Below are positions 33,127 through 41,283 of a stretch of 57,449 nucleotides of DNA, piece after piece (the stretch's first letter is position 1; the number at the start of each line of letters is the position of its first letter). Source of the DNA: Clostridium sp. CAG:964 (GTDB taxonomy: Bacteria; Bacillota; Clostridia; Oscillospirales; Acutalibacteraceae). Position numbers and translations under genes: made by a program. The notes beneath the pieces are model-generated. The model made no database searches. It was not told where the DNA came from and saw nothing but the letters and a program-made list of their open reading frames with translations. The stretch spans positions 1-57,449 of the forward strand of contig FR891344.1 of NCBI GenBank assembly GCA_000435335.1, in the 5' to 3' direction.

Positions 33127-34836
33127 ATGGCTGATTTATGTTATGGTTGTATGAAAGATACACACGGTGAGCATGAGTGCCCACACTGTGGTTTTTCGCA
33201 GGACACTGTACAAACTTCTCCGTTCCTTCCTTTAGGAACAAAGCTGGAAAATGGCAGATATACTGTTGGAAAGGTGCTGGATAACAGATCAGACAGTGCC
33301 AGATATATTGGCTATGACAATAAAAAAGAAATGGCAGTTTCAATTAGAGAATTTTTGCCGAAGGACTTGTTTTCCCGTTCCGAAAACAGCTCGGTTGTTA
33401 CCGTTGAAAAGGCTAATATAAAAAAGTTCAGCGAGCTTAAGCAGCAGTTTATAGATGTCGGAAACCAAATTAGAGAAATTGGCAGTGACGATAATATAGT
33501 TGCGGTTCAAGCTGTTTTTCAGGACAACAATACTGCATACATTGTAAGTGATTATCACGAGGTAATACCTTTTGGCGAGTATGTACAGCGCAGCGGCGGT
33601 AAGCTTGAGTGGGAGGTAGCAAGACCACTTGTTAAGCCTTTGCTGGAGAGCCTTATTAATCTTACAGAAAAGGGCATTAATCATTTTGCTATTTGTCCGG
33701 CTAACCTTGTTGTTACACCGGATGGAAAAATAAAGCTTACAGGCTTTGCACCTGCAAGCATTCGTCAGGTGGGCAAGGAGCTTCCTCCACAGCTGTTTTC
33801 AGGCTGCAGTGCTCCCGAGCAGTACGAAGAGGACGGCGTGCTTGATACATCGACAGATATTTACGGCTTTTGTGCAACGCTGTTTTTTGCTCTTACAGGC
33901 AAGCTGCCTGCCGACGCCGCAAAAAGGCTTGACGACGGTCGCTTGCTGATGAGTGCAAGTGTAGCAAAGAAGCTGCCGCCGTTTGTAATTACGACCTTGG
34001 CAAAGGGACTCCAGGTTAACAAGAATGATAGAATTGCCGCCTTCAGCAGCCTTGCAGAACAGCTGTCAGCAACTCCGACAGTGCAGGCTATGCAGAATGA
34101 AATCTCCAAAACTATAGAGGTTGAGACTCCGAATACTCAGGCAAACAGCAAACGCAGGCTAAGCAATTTTAAAATGGGCGTTATATCTATGTTGGTTGCC
34201 CTTGTTATATTTGGCGGACTGGGCTATTTATGGTACTCAAATTATCCGTTGGACGGAATGTTTAATGTAAATGACCAGGCTACCGAGAATCCTTCAAGTC
34301 CGTCTGAAAATTTGTCAGATGATTTTACCTATCCGGCTGACAGTGAGTATTTCAGAGTACCTGATTTTATAGGCAAAACATGGGATCAAGCAAAAGAAAT
34401 TGCAGATAACAGTACAGAGTATGCTATATATAAAAATGTTGAAACTGAGTTTAGCGACACTGTTCCTCAGGGTCAGATTTGTAAGCAAACGCCTGATGCA
34501 AAGAAAACGGTTATGCGTGGCAACGACGGTGTGTCTGTTACCTGTACCATAAGTAAGGGTGCACAGTACCGCACATTACCTAAGGTTCAGAATATAAATA
34601 AGGACACAGCTACAAGCACCTTGGTAAAAGAAGGCTTTGTTGTTAATTCTACACTTTCTTATAACGACACTGTTCCGGCAGGCTCTGTAATATCCTATTC
34701 GGGCAATACAAAGGAAGGGGACAAGCTTGAGTATGGCTCTACTGTTACAATTAATGTAAGCCTTGGCAAAAAGCCTGAAAGTCCTACCGACAAGAGCTTC
34801 TATTACAGCGATCCTACAAGACCGTCACAGACCTAA
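33127..34836 (+). CDS. Zinc-ribbon / pseudokinase / PASTA membrane protein
   Basis: The 569-residue protein has an N-terminal zinc ribbon (Cys5, Cys8, Cys18, Cys21), a Ser/Thr-kinase-like fold (about 33-320), a transmembrane helix (about 350-370) and two extracellular PASTA domains (about 410-550). The kinase core is degenerate. The VAIK Lys is replaced (VSIREFLP), HRD is HFA in HFAICPAN, and DFG is replaced in LTGFAP. The APE (SAPEQY) and the structural Asp (DIYGF) are kept. It is probably catalytically dead and may sense muropeptides or lipid II and signal by binding. Starts at ATG 33127 after GTAGGTG. Confidence 0.88.
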   Translation: MADLCYGCMKDTHGEHECPHCGFSQDTVQTSPFLPLGTKLENGRYTVGKVLDNRSDSARYIGYDNKKEMAVSIREFLPKDLFSRSENSSVVTVEKANIKKFSELKQQFIDVGNQIREIGSDDNIVAVQAVFQDNNTAYIVSDYHEVIPFGEYVQRSGGKLEWEVARPLVKPLLESLINLTEKGINHFAICPANLVVTPDGKIKLTGFAPASIRQVGKELPPQLFSGCSAPEQYEEDGVLDTSTDIYGFCATLFFALTGKLPADAAKRLDDGRLLMSASVAKKLPPFVITTLAKGLQVNKNDRIAAFSSLAEQLSATPTVQAMQNEISKTIEVETPNTQANSKRRLSNFKMGVISMLVALVIFGGLGYLWYSNYPLDGMFNVNDQATENPSSPSENLSDDFTYPADSEYFRVPDFIGKTWDQAKEIADNSTEYAIYKNVETEFSDTVPQGQICKQTPDAKKTVMRGNDGVSVTCTISKGAQYRTLPKVQNINKDTATSTLVKEGFVVNSTLSYNDTVPAGSVISYSGNTKEGDKLEYGSTVTINVSLGKKPESPTDKSFYYSDPTRPSQT

Positions 34837-34910
34837 TATTGCTTTTGTAATTTATTTTGCGGGTTTTTTCCCGACTATTTATTATTGTAATTAATTATAA
34901 AACATTAAAA

Positions 34911-34962
34911 AAACAAACCGTTATGGTGCTTATTCGCATCTTAACGGTTTGTTTCTTTTTTT
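34911..34962. terminator. Bidirectional terminator between the pseudokinase and S8 protease genes
   Basis: AAACAAACCGTTA (34911-34923) pairs with TAACGGTTTGTTT (34942-34954). The plus strand continues CTTTTTTTT and the minus strand TTTTTTTAAT, so both convergent transcripts can end here. Confidence 0.85.
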
Positions 34963-34967
34963 GGTAT

Positions 34968-34991
34968 CTGCAGGCTTATTTAAGCCTGCAG
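34968..34991. repeat. Short perfect palindrome
   Basis: CTGCAGGCTTA (34968-34978) and TAAGCCTGCAG (34981-34991) are perfectly complementary around two bases. It lies between the terminator and the S8 protease stop and may add to termination. Confidence 0.6.
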
Positions 34992-35003
34992 ATTATTTAT
35001 TAC

Positions 35004-38000
35004 TTACTTATTACTGCTTTTCTTTTTTCTAAGATACAGTACAGCAGCTGCTGCCGTAATAACATTGGCAGCTAAGACGGTTACAACCCCCTCGGTGCCG
35101 GTTGCAACAGGCGTTTCGCTAAGCTTGCCCTTACCGTCCGCATCGGCATTATTGTTTGAGTTATATACTGCATTTGTTTTGCTGTAGCCGTTTGTTGGGC
35201 TAGTGCTGACTGATTTTTGTGCAGCTGGCTCTGTTACCGGCTCTGTTACAAGCTCTGTTGCCGGCTCTGTTACAGGCTCTGTTATCGGCTCTGTTACAGG
35301 CTCTGTTACCGGTTCTGTTACCGGCTCTGTTACCGGCTCTGTTACCGGCTCTGTTACAGGCTCTGTTGCCGGCTCTGTAGGCTGTTCGCCGCTTAATGAA
35401 AGCTCAACAACATCGCTGTAATTGTAGGCATAATCTAATGAGGATATATAAAACCTATCGTCAGAAATCTCAATTCCTTCATATGTACCTAATTCTTTAA
35501 GCTTCTCTATGGCTTCTTTTATATTGGCAATACTGTAAACCACACTATACAAGCCATCAGCGTCACTCTGTATATTAACAGGATTTAAAAAACCATACAA
35601 TTCAGCCTTTATCTCTGAACTGCCTTCGTCAGACTCAAGGATATATTTATGTGTATATTGACCTGCTTCCTTATTGAACACGGCTGCGTCAATGTCGATA
35701 CCCTGTACTTCAATATTATCCTTTGATGTTATTTTAATGTAATCTTCACCATTTTCCGAATATTTTTCGACTGTTGGTATATCAGGGGCTGAATTATCAA
35801 CCGAGAAATTAAAGGTTTGTGTATTTGTTTTTCTTTCTCTGTCTAAAAAGCCCGTAACCTCACCTGTAACGGTTATGGTATAATCCCCCTCCTGTAATTT
35901 AGGATAATAATCAAACATATCTGCAATAAATAAATCCTTGTATGAATCATATGTCAAGTTAGACGGAGAGTATTCGTCATATTTTTTTGTAAACACAACA
36001 TTGCCGTCAGAGTCTTTATATGTGAATGTATAATTTTTACTGCATCTCTGTACATTACACCACGGATAAGCAAAATCACTTCCGTTTACACAAATTCGGT
36101 CGTTTCTTATTTCTGATGTTGCCCTGTTCACGCCTGCAACACCAAGCTCTTTATATTCCAAAACACCCTGTTCTTCGTTATGGCTTATAGGTCTTATTAT
36201 GCTTATTCGGTCATCGTTTAACCAGCTGCTGTCGCTGTTATATATGGTTTTTCTAAACAACGGAGCGTCTATCCAGCTTCCGCAGAAACCCATAAAAGGC
36301 ATTGACAAAACATCGCCGCCTTCATCGCTTGGCGTCAGCTTTATAAAGCCGTCTACAAAAAATCCGTTTTCGGCTAATTTCGTATATTCCTGCACAAATG
36401 AACTGTCAAGAGCAATACTTACGGTAATTTTTTCTGAGGCTTTAGGCTGTACAGTTACCGAATCACTGCTGAATGTCACTGTCGCATGGTCCGTCAATGA
36501 TTTTCCGTACAACAAATTGTACTTTTCTTCGTGAATATTGCCTTCATCATCCGTATAGCTATCAGAGACAATGCTGTCGCTTTGAATTACAGACGAAAGC
36601 TGATATGTTACTGCAGAGCTTGAAATATTATTTACATAAAAGTCAAAGGAATACAGGCCCTCCTTATTATCACCAAGCTCCGCCTTAGGTCTTAGTCTGC
36701 CGTTTTCACCTGCTGTCAATACAGCCTTTGTGGTTACGGCACCGTACAAATCTGCCATGCCCGCACCTTGATATCTGGGTGAATAATAAATCTCGGAGTC
36801 TTCAACCAAAGTGTTTTTCAGAAGATTTGCCGTACTCATAGTAAGTGCCGCTATAACCTCAGTTCTGGTCATTTCACCATTTTGCAGCTCCTTGTCTATA
36901 CCGCTTTCGTTAATGTATTGAATAAGATCTGCACAAAGACCTGAGTAATACGGCGTTGCCATTGATGTTCCGCTTTCCGGATAATAACTGTCATCAGCAT
37001 CCACATATGCGGAGTATACATTTGAGCCTATGGCGGTAATATCCGGCTTAAGGGTAAGCTCCGGCGTACAGCCGGCCGAGGAATAGTCGGCTATTATTGT
37101 ATCTGTTTTAATATAGTCGCCTATGATATTTACAAAAAGATCTCCGGAAGAATGATTATGGAGATATTCTCCGTCATAGGTAGATATAACTGCCAGAGCA
37201 GCAGATGACTGCATAATGCTTTCATATGCAATTACATTTTCAGCCGGCTCATCGGTAATAAACACAATACCATAAGCATTGCAGCTATTTACCTTGTCAA
37301 TAATTTCACTGCTGTCCATACCGCTTTCGTAATCAAGGAATACTACCTTGTTTTCAAAATCAGCGGTATTCATAAATTCATCCGTATTGGCAAAGTAGGT
37401 ATAAGCTATACTGTCCTTTAAGCTGTCAAAATGATTTTCCGCAAACCAGTCTGTGCATTCGGTAAAGACTATGGATTTTTCGTTGCTGTTAAAATTAAAT
37501 TCTGCCATAAAGCTGCCGTTTTCTGCCGCCGCTACCGAAACGGCATCTGCAGCGGTGGACGGAGTAGCAACCGTGCCGTAATCAACAGTGCCGCTGTTCA
37601 TAGCAATACCTATGTCGCTATGATAAATTCCGTCATTTCCTCCCGCAGAGGAAAAAAAGGAACCGACTTTAGCGGCATTTTGAACTGTTTTAGTAAAAAT
37701 ATAGTCCATATTTACCGAAAAGCCTCTGCTATTGCCCAAGCTTAGGTTTATAACATCTGCACCCAAGGCTACAGCGTCATCTACAGCGGCTATCAGAGCG
37801 TCTTCGCTGAAGATGTCGTTAGACAGTCCTGCTTTCATAAGTAAAAGCTGTGCGTCATAGGCGCTGCCCTTAAATTCATTTTCACCGGTTTTGCCGTTGT
37901 TTCCTGCTGCAATACCTGCTACATGTGTTCCGTGGAGGTTTGTAATTTCAAAAACATCTGTATCATTTTCCGCATAATCAAAGGCATAGGGTATTTTGCC

Positions 38001-38783
38001 GCTTACATACATATCATCAGGTGAGACATATTGACCGGAATTCAGCCCTATATTTTCTGAAATCATTTTGATTGTGTTCTTGTCATACTTTTGCTGTGGC
38101 GGATCTACGGAAAAAGCCTCGTGAGTAGTTCTGAAGCCGGTATCAATAACTGCAATAGTTGTGTTCTTTCCGGTATATCCCAGCTCATATGCCTTATATG
38201 GATTTATTCCCGATTTGGTATAATAATTCTTCGCCTTGGTATAATCATCTGCAGCCTTGCTTTTAACAGTATTCAGCTTTTGTACTCCGGCAACGCTTAC
38301 CGACACAACCTCAGGAATATTACGCAGCAGCTCCATACTGCTGTACGGAGCTGCAAATGAAAATCCCGAAAAAACCGTTTTGTAGCTTTTGCTGTCAGAA
38401 AAATCAGCCTGCGGAGCCTGTTCCTTGATTAAGCCTTTTACCTGTTCGATTTTTTCCGCTATTTCAGCAGCTGAGTCAGCACATTCGTCAGTGGCGGCAA
38501 ATTCCAAAATATTCTCGCAACCGTTATCTGCCGCTAATTCTGAAAGAGGCTTGCTGTTAATTTCCACAATAAATGTTACAATATCATTTTTTGAAGCTTC
38601 GGCCACAGAGCCTTCACTTGACTTTATATTATTTATAAAGTCCCTTTGTTCTGCTGTTAAACTGACATTTTCTGCCGATGTATCAACATTGTTTTTTGCA
38701 TATCCGCTAATTACAACGGAATTTGCCACCAGCATCGCTGCCAGTATGCAGGAGGCTGCACCAAATATTCTCTTAATCCTCAT
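35004..38783 (-). CDS. Cell-wall S8 (subtilisin-like) serine protease
   Basis: The 1259-residue exported protease has a signal peptide (about 1-29), an inhibitor-I9-type propeptide region (about 65-170) and a catalytic domain. The triad is Asp214 (AVIDTGF), His284 (LHGTHVAG) and Ser607 (GTSMATP). The long insert between His and Ser (about 430-530) is of PA-domain type, as in lactocepin/C5a peptidases, and beta-rich domains follow. A T-E-P repeat linker (about 1134-1186) leads to a terminal helix and RKKK tail. The sorting motif is degenerate (PVATG, not LPxTG), so anchoring may be by the helix alone. AAGGAG precedes the ATG. Confidence 0.92.
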   Translation of the reverse strand: MRIKRIFGAASCILAAMLVANSVVISGYAKNNVDTSAENVSLTAEQRDFINNIKSSEGSVAEASKNDIVTFIVEINSKPLSELAADNGCENILEFAATDECADSAAEIAEKIEQVKGLIKEQAPQADFSDSKSYKTVFSGFSFAAPYSSMELLRNIPEVVSVSVAGVQKLNTVKSKAADDYTKAKNYYTKSGINPYKAYELGYTGKNTTIAVIDTGFRTTHEAFSVDPPQQKYDKNTIKMISENIGLNSGQYVSPDDMYVSGKIPYAFDYAENDTDVFEITNLHGTHVAGIAAGNNGKTGENEFKGSAYDAQLLLMKAGLSNDIFSEDALIAAVDDAVALGADVINLSLGNSRGFSVNMDYIFTKTVQNAAKVGSFFSSAGGNDGIYHSDIGIAMNSGTVDYGTVATPSTAADAVSVAAAENGSFMAEFNFNSNEKSIVFTECTDWFAENHFDSLKDSIAYTYFANTDEFMNTADFENKVVFLDYESGMDSSEIIDKVNSCNAYGIVFITDEPAENVIAYESIMQSSAALAVISTYDGEYLHNHSSGDLFVNIIGDYIKTDTIIADYSSAGCTPELTLKPDITAIGSNVYSAYVDADDSYYPESGTSMATPYYSGLCADLIQYINESGIDKELQNGEMTRTEVIAALTMSTANLLKNTLVEDSEIYYSPRYQGAGMADLYGAVTTKAVLTAGENGRLRPKAELGDNKEGLYSFDFYVNNISSSAVTYQLSSVIQSDSIVSDSYTDDEGNIHEEKYNLLYGKSLTDHATVTFSSDSVTVQPKASEKITVSIALDSSFVQEYTKLAENGFFVDGFIKLTPSDEGGDVLSMPFMGFCGSWIDAPLFRKTIYNSDSSWLNDDRISIIRPISHNEEQGVLEYKELGVAGVNRATSEIRNDRICVNGSDFAYPWCNVQRCSKNYTFTYKDSDGNVVFTKKYDEYSPSNLTYDSYKDLFIADMFDYYPKLQEGDYTITVTGEVTGFLDRERKTNTQTFNFSVDNSAPDIPTVEKYSENGEDYIKITSKDNIEVQGIDIDAAVFNKEAGQYTHKYILESDEGSSEIKAELYGFLNPVNIQSDADGLYSVVYSIANIKEAIEKLKELGTYEGIEISDDRFYISSLDYAYNYSDVVELSLSGEQPTEPATEPVTEPVTEPVTEPVTEPVTEPVTEPITEPVTEPATELVTEPVTEPAAQKSVSTSPTNGYSKTNAVYNSNNNADADGKGKLSETPVATGTEGVVTVLAANVITAAAAVLYLRKKKSSNK
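35226..35379. repeat. 12-bp tandem repeats encoding Thr-Glu-Pro units
   Basis: About 12-13 imperfect copies of a 12-base unit (CTCTGTTACCGG and variants with ACA, GCC, ATC) encode the T-E-P-V linker of the S8 protease on the minus strand. The repeats are in frame and similar enough for slippage, so copy number may vary between strains. Confidence 0.88.
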
Positions 38784-38946
38784 TATTTCTCCTTATTGCT
38801 AACCGCATAATATTATTTCGTTAAATTACCTGTGTAAATATCACCATCTGGAACGATAATATCTATAACTTATTGTAACATCATTTACAAAAAAAGGCAA
38901 TACACTTTTTTAATTATGTGCATATTTATATATAGTATATAAAAAG

Positions 38947-39025
38947 ACAGGCAGCAAATCGGTACAACCTTATAAATGCTTTATTCTCTGATACCGGGCT
39001 TATAAGGTACAATAATGCTGCCTGT
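38947..39025 (-). terminator. Nested hairpin, terminator of the zinc-ribbon membrane protein gene
   Basis: ACAGGCAGCA (38947-38956) pairs with TGCTGCCTGT (39016-39025), and an inner GTACAACCTTATAA/TTATAAGGTAC stem lies between. On the minus strand CTTTTTATATAC follows, which fits termination of the gene at 39048-39515. The S8 protease gene starts upstream on the same strand. Confidence 0.72.
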
Positions 39026-39047
39026 GTTAAACAACGGATTGATGTAT

Positions 39048-39515
39048 TTAGTATTTTATTATTTTACAGCTTCCTATTACCGGCAGCTCTCTTGTTTCAC
39101 CTCGTATTACACCTGCAATCCCCATTGCAGCATAAACAACAAACACTATTCCTGCTGCAGCCATAACCGCAACAATTACAGACAACCACGGCGAAATAGC
39201 AAGCAGCAGCCACCTTGTAAACAAAAATAATGCACAGTAGGTAAGCTCTGTTATAAATAAAACTAAGCCCTGATTAATATGAAATCTGGCAAATTCGGTA
39301 TTTTTACAAAGCATTAGCGGTACTATTACTAAAAAACCTAAGTAAGACATACACAATAATGCATTGTCGGTTATATTGCCTGTATGGTGCATATTTAAAA
39401 TTATAGAATCTCCGCCGTGAGTATTACTGCTGATACTTGTAAGCACTTCTCCGCAGTTACTGCATGTACATGTATTGTCCGGCATTTCAGCTCCGCATTT
39501 AGGACACATCATCAT
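39048..39515 (-). CDS. Zinc-ribbon membrane protein (DUF4870-like)
   Basis: The 155-residue protein has an N-terminal zinc ribbon (CPKCG and CSNCG, residues about 4-22), a short linker, then about three transmembrane segments (about 53-69, 85-103 and 108-135). The sequence LLCMSYLGFLVIVPLM...FARFHINQGLVLF is typical of DUF4870 proteins. These are small membrane proteins of unknown role. GGGAGGAT precedes three consecutive ATG codons; the first is used. A perfect palindrome lies 76 bases upstream of the start. Confidence 0.82.
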   Translation of the reverse strand: MMMCPKCGAEMPDNTCTCSNCGEVLTSISSNTHGGDSIILNMHHTGNITDNALLCMSYLGFLVIVPLMLCKNTEFARFHINQGLVLFITELTYCALFLFTRWLLLAISPWLSVIVAVMAAAGIVFVVYAAMGIAGVIRGETRELPVIGSCKIIKY

Positions 39516-39590
39516 TTTATTTTATCCTCCCAATAAAAATTAATAAAGCCGCATACGACTGCAGCTTGCTGTAAATATGCTGTAAATATA

Positions 39591-39609
39591 TTAATGCAAA
39601 TTGCATTAA
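39591..39609. promoter_or_regulatory. Perfect 19-bp palindrome, candidate operator
   Basis: TTAATGCAA-A-TTGCATTAA (39591-39609) is a perfect 9+1+9 inverted repeat lying between the divergent zinc-ribbon gene and the rrf2 gene, 41 bases before the rrf2 -35 box. It could be an Rrf2 binding site; binding is inferred. Confidence 0.6.
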
Positions 39610-39650
39610 TAAAATGCTGTATTTTGTAGCCTGTAATAAATATTTTCAGC

Positions 39651-39679
39651 TTGAATTCCTACTTGTTTTATAGTAAAAT
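39651..39679 (+). promoter_or_regulatory. Promoter of the Rrf2 regulator gene
   Basis: TTGAAT (39651-39656), a 17-base spacer and TAAAAT (39674-39679) precede the ATG at 39701 by 21 bases. Confidence 0.7.
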
Positions 39680-39700
39680 TAAGTACAGAGGTGATTAATT

Positions 39701-40114
39701 ATGATGGTTTCCACAAAAGGCAGATATGCACTTAGAGTTCTTATAGATATTGCAAAGCATCCCCGTGATGAATATGTTTCTTTAAAGGGAATTGCGGAAA
39801 GACAGGATGTATCAATGAAATATATTGAAACAATTGTTGCGGTGCTGTCAAAAGCAGATATTTTGGAAAGTCTGCGTGGTAAAAACGGCGGCTACCGTTT
39901 TAAAGAGAGTCCTGACAAATGCACAGTTGCTTCTGTTTTAACTCTTACCGAGGGTACACTTGCACCTGTAGCCTGTTTAAGCCAATGCGACAGCAAGGAG
40001 TGCAGTCGTGTAGACCGGTGCTTGACACTGCCAATGTGGCAAAGGCTGGACGATATTATAAACAACTATTTAGAAAGCGTTACTATTGCCGACCTTATAA
40101 ACAAAAATGTCTAA
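39701..40114 (+). CDS. Rrf2 family transcriptional regulator
   Basis: The 137-residue protein starts with the winged-helix signature MVSTKGRYALRVLIDIAKH and continues with LKGIAERQDVSMKYIETIVAVL and LRGKNGGYRF, the usual Rrf2 wing. A Cys cluster follows near 88-108 (CLSQCDSKECSRVDRC), with several Cys positioned as in the Fe-S-binding IscR/NsrR subgroup, so it may sense iron-sulfur, redox or NO status. A permease leader with its own promoter lies 78 bases beyond. No isc/suf genes are in the window. Confidence 0.92.
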   Translation: MMVSTKGRYALRVLIDIAKHPRDEYVSLKGIAERQDVSMKYIETIVAVLSKADILESLRGKNGGYRFKESPDKCTVASVLTLTEGTLAPVACLSQCDSKECSRVDRCLTLPMWQRLDDIINNYLESVTIADLINKNV

Positions 40115-40191
40115 CGCTATATTAGTTTGCCGATAGCAGCTGTATTTGCAGAAAAAATCAAATAGAATTTTCGTTATTTTCAAAATCAGTG

Positions 40192-40220
40192 TTGACAGGC
40201 AGGCGTTTGTGTGGTAATAT
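40192..40220 (+). promoter_or_regulatory. Promoter of the TSUP leader transcript
   Basis: TTGACA (40192-40197), a 17-base spacer and TAATAT (40215-40220) form a strong promoter 240 bases before the first TSUP gene. It drives the leader described next. Confidence 0.82.
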
Positions 40221-40226
40221 ACAGCT

Positions 40227-40332
40227 ATAGGTTAGTTAAAGCTAACTCCGTTAATCAGCTAATATGTAATGAATATATAATACCCTGGAACAAAGCAAAG
40301 CACGGTCTTCCTCCGTGCTTTGCGCTTTTTTT
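40227..40332 (+). ncRNA. Leader RNA with intrinsic terminator upstream of the TSUP genes
   Basis: From the predicted start near 40227 a transcript meets GTTAG-TTAAAG-CTAAC (about 40231-40246), a single-stranded-looking middle and then a terminator: GCAAAGCACGG (40295-40305) pairing with CCGTGCTTTGC (40313-40323), followed by GCTTTTTTT. The terminator lies before the TSUP genes, so it is either an attenuated leader or a separate small RNA of about 105 bases. No known riboswitch consensus (T-box, preQ1, SAM) was matched. The rest of the stretch to 40461 shows nothing else. Confidence 0.6.
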
Positions 40333-40461
40333 AACCTTATGCATATAATCCGAATTATTTATATATTCTGTGGACACAATAACAATATATGCAAGGCAAA
40401 AATAACTGTCGGCGGAAAAAGCCTTCAGGTATCCCGTTGAAATTAAGGGGGCGAGGGTATT

Positions 40462-40809
40462 ATGAGCTTTATTAAAAGCGGAGCTTTCGGAGGAATAATC
40501 GGATTTTTAAACGGGCTTCTGGGTGCCGGCGGCGGAATGGTGGCAGTGCCTGTTTTAAAAAAAGAAATGGATACAAAGCAGGCACACGCAACCTCTATAG
40601 CCGTTATTATTCCCATGAGTATTTTCAGTGCCGCAAGCTATTTATTCAAAGGCTCGGTAGCAATCCAAGATGCATTTCCCTACATTCCCGGCGGCATTGC
40701 AGGGGCTTTGCTGGGAATATATATTTTAAAAAGGATAAAACCGAAATTTATAAAAAAGGTATTTGCCCTGGTTATGCTGTGGGCAGGAATTAGAATGGTA
40801 TTTGCATGA
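40462..40809 (+). CDS. TSUP family permease, N-terminal half (sulfite exporter TauE/SafE-like)
   Basis: The 115-residue membrane protein has the TSUP half-module: GGIIGFLNGLLGAGGGMVAVPVL (about residues 9-31) with the glycine motif, then about three more hydrophobic segments (45-60, 72-88, 95-113). TSUP permeases have about 250 residues made of two such inverted halves, and here each half is its own gene. The stop overlaps the next ATG (ATGA), so the halves are probably made together and assemble as a heterodimer. GGGGGCGAGGG precedes the ATG. Confidence 0.85.
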   Translation: MSFIKSGAFGGIIGFLNGLLGAGGGMVAVPVLKKEMDTKQAHATSIAVIIPMSIFSAASYLFKGSVAIQDAFPYIPGGIAGALLGIYILKRIKPKFIKKVFALVMLWAGIRMVFA

Positions 40810-41183
40810 ATATTATATTTCTTATACTTGCCTCGGCAGGTGCAGGGCTTTTGGGTGCAATGGGAATGGGCGGCGGCGGAATACTTGTTATATTTTTGGC
40901 TGTGTGTACCGATTTGCCCCAAAGCACGGCTCAAGGAATAAATCTTCTGTTTTTTATTCCGATAGGTATATTATCCATAATAATGTATCATAGGGAAGGG
41001 CTGATAAAATGGAGGCTTGTTTTGCCTTTTGCAGTGTTTGGTATATGCACAAGCCTGCTTGGAGCGTATATTTCAAACAGCATTGAGGATATATGGCTAA
41101 GGCGTGGGTTTGGAATTTTTCTATTAATAATGGCAATTAAAGAATTGTTTTCTAAATGCGAAAAGGACACGAACGGCGGATAA
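40806..41183 (+). CDS. TSUP family permease, C-terminal half (sulfite exporter TauE/SafE-like)
   Basis: The 125-residue protein repeats the TSUP pattern: ILASAGAGLLGAMGMGGGGILVIF (about 7-30), the second glycine motif, followed by hydrophobic segments near 45-62, 72-92 and 95-112. Its start overlaps the stop of the first half by four bases. Together the two proteins have the length of one normal permease. Substrate in this family is often sulfite, sulfonates or organic acids, unknown here. A terminator follows. Confidence 0.85.
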   Translation: MNIIFLILASAGAGLLGAMGMGGGGILVIFLAVCTDLPQSTAQGINLLFFIPIGILSIIMYHREGLIKWRLVLPFAVFGICTSLLGAYISNSIEDIWLRRGFGIFLLIMAIKELFSKCEKDTNGG

Positions 41184-41234
41184 AGCAAAATTTACAGCTA
41201 AATTTAATAAATATAAAAGTATTCAAAAGAAAAC

Positions 41235-41272
41235 AGCCGTTAGGGGACAGATACGCACCCTAACGGCTTGCT
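41235..41272. terminator. Bidirectional terminator between TSUP genes and the lipoprotein gene
   Basis: AGCCGTTAGGG (41235-41245) pairs perfectly with CCCTAACGGCT (41258-41268), with T-rich TTGCTTTT after it on the plus strand and TGTTTTCTTTT after it on the minus strand. The hairpin resembles that at 34911-34962. Confidence 0.85.
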
Positions 41273-41283
41273 TTTAATGCAGA

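Noticed and set aside
35203..35421. 72-codon plus-strand frame with TGSV repeats
   Set aside because: It is the antisense reading of the TEP repeats of the S8 protease.
40227..40332. T-box or preQ1 riboswitch in the TSUP leader
   Set aside because: The transcript is too short for a T-box and lacks the GGTGGNACC motif; preQ1 consensus residues are not in order.
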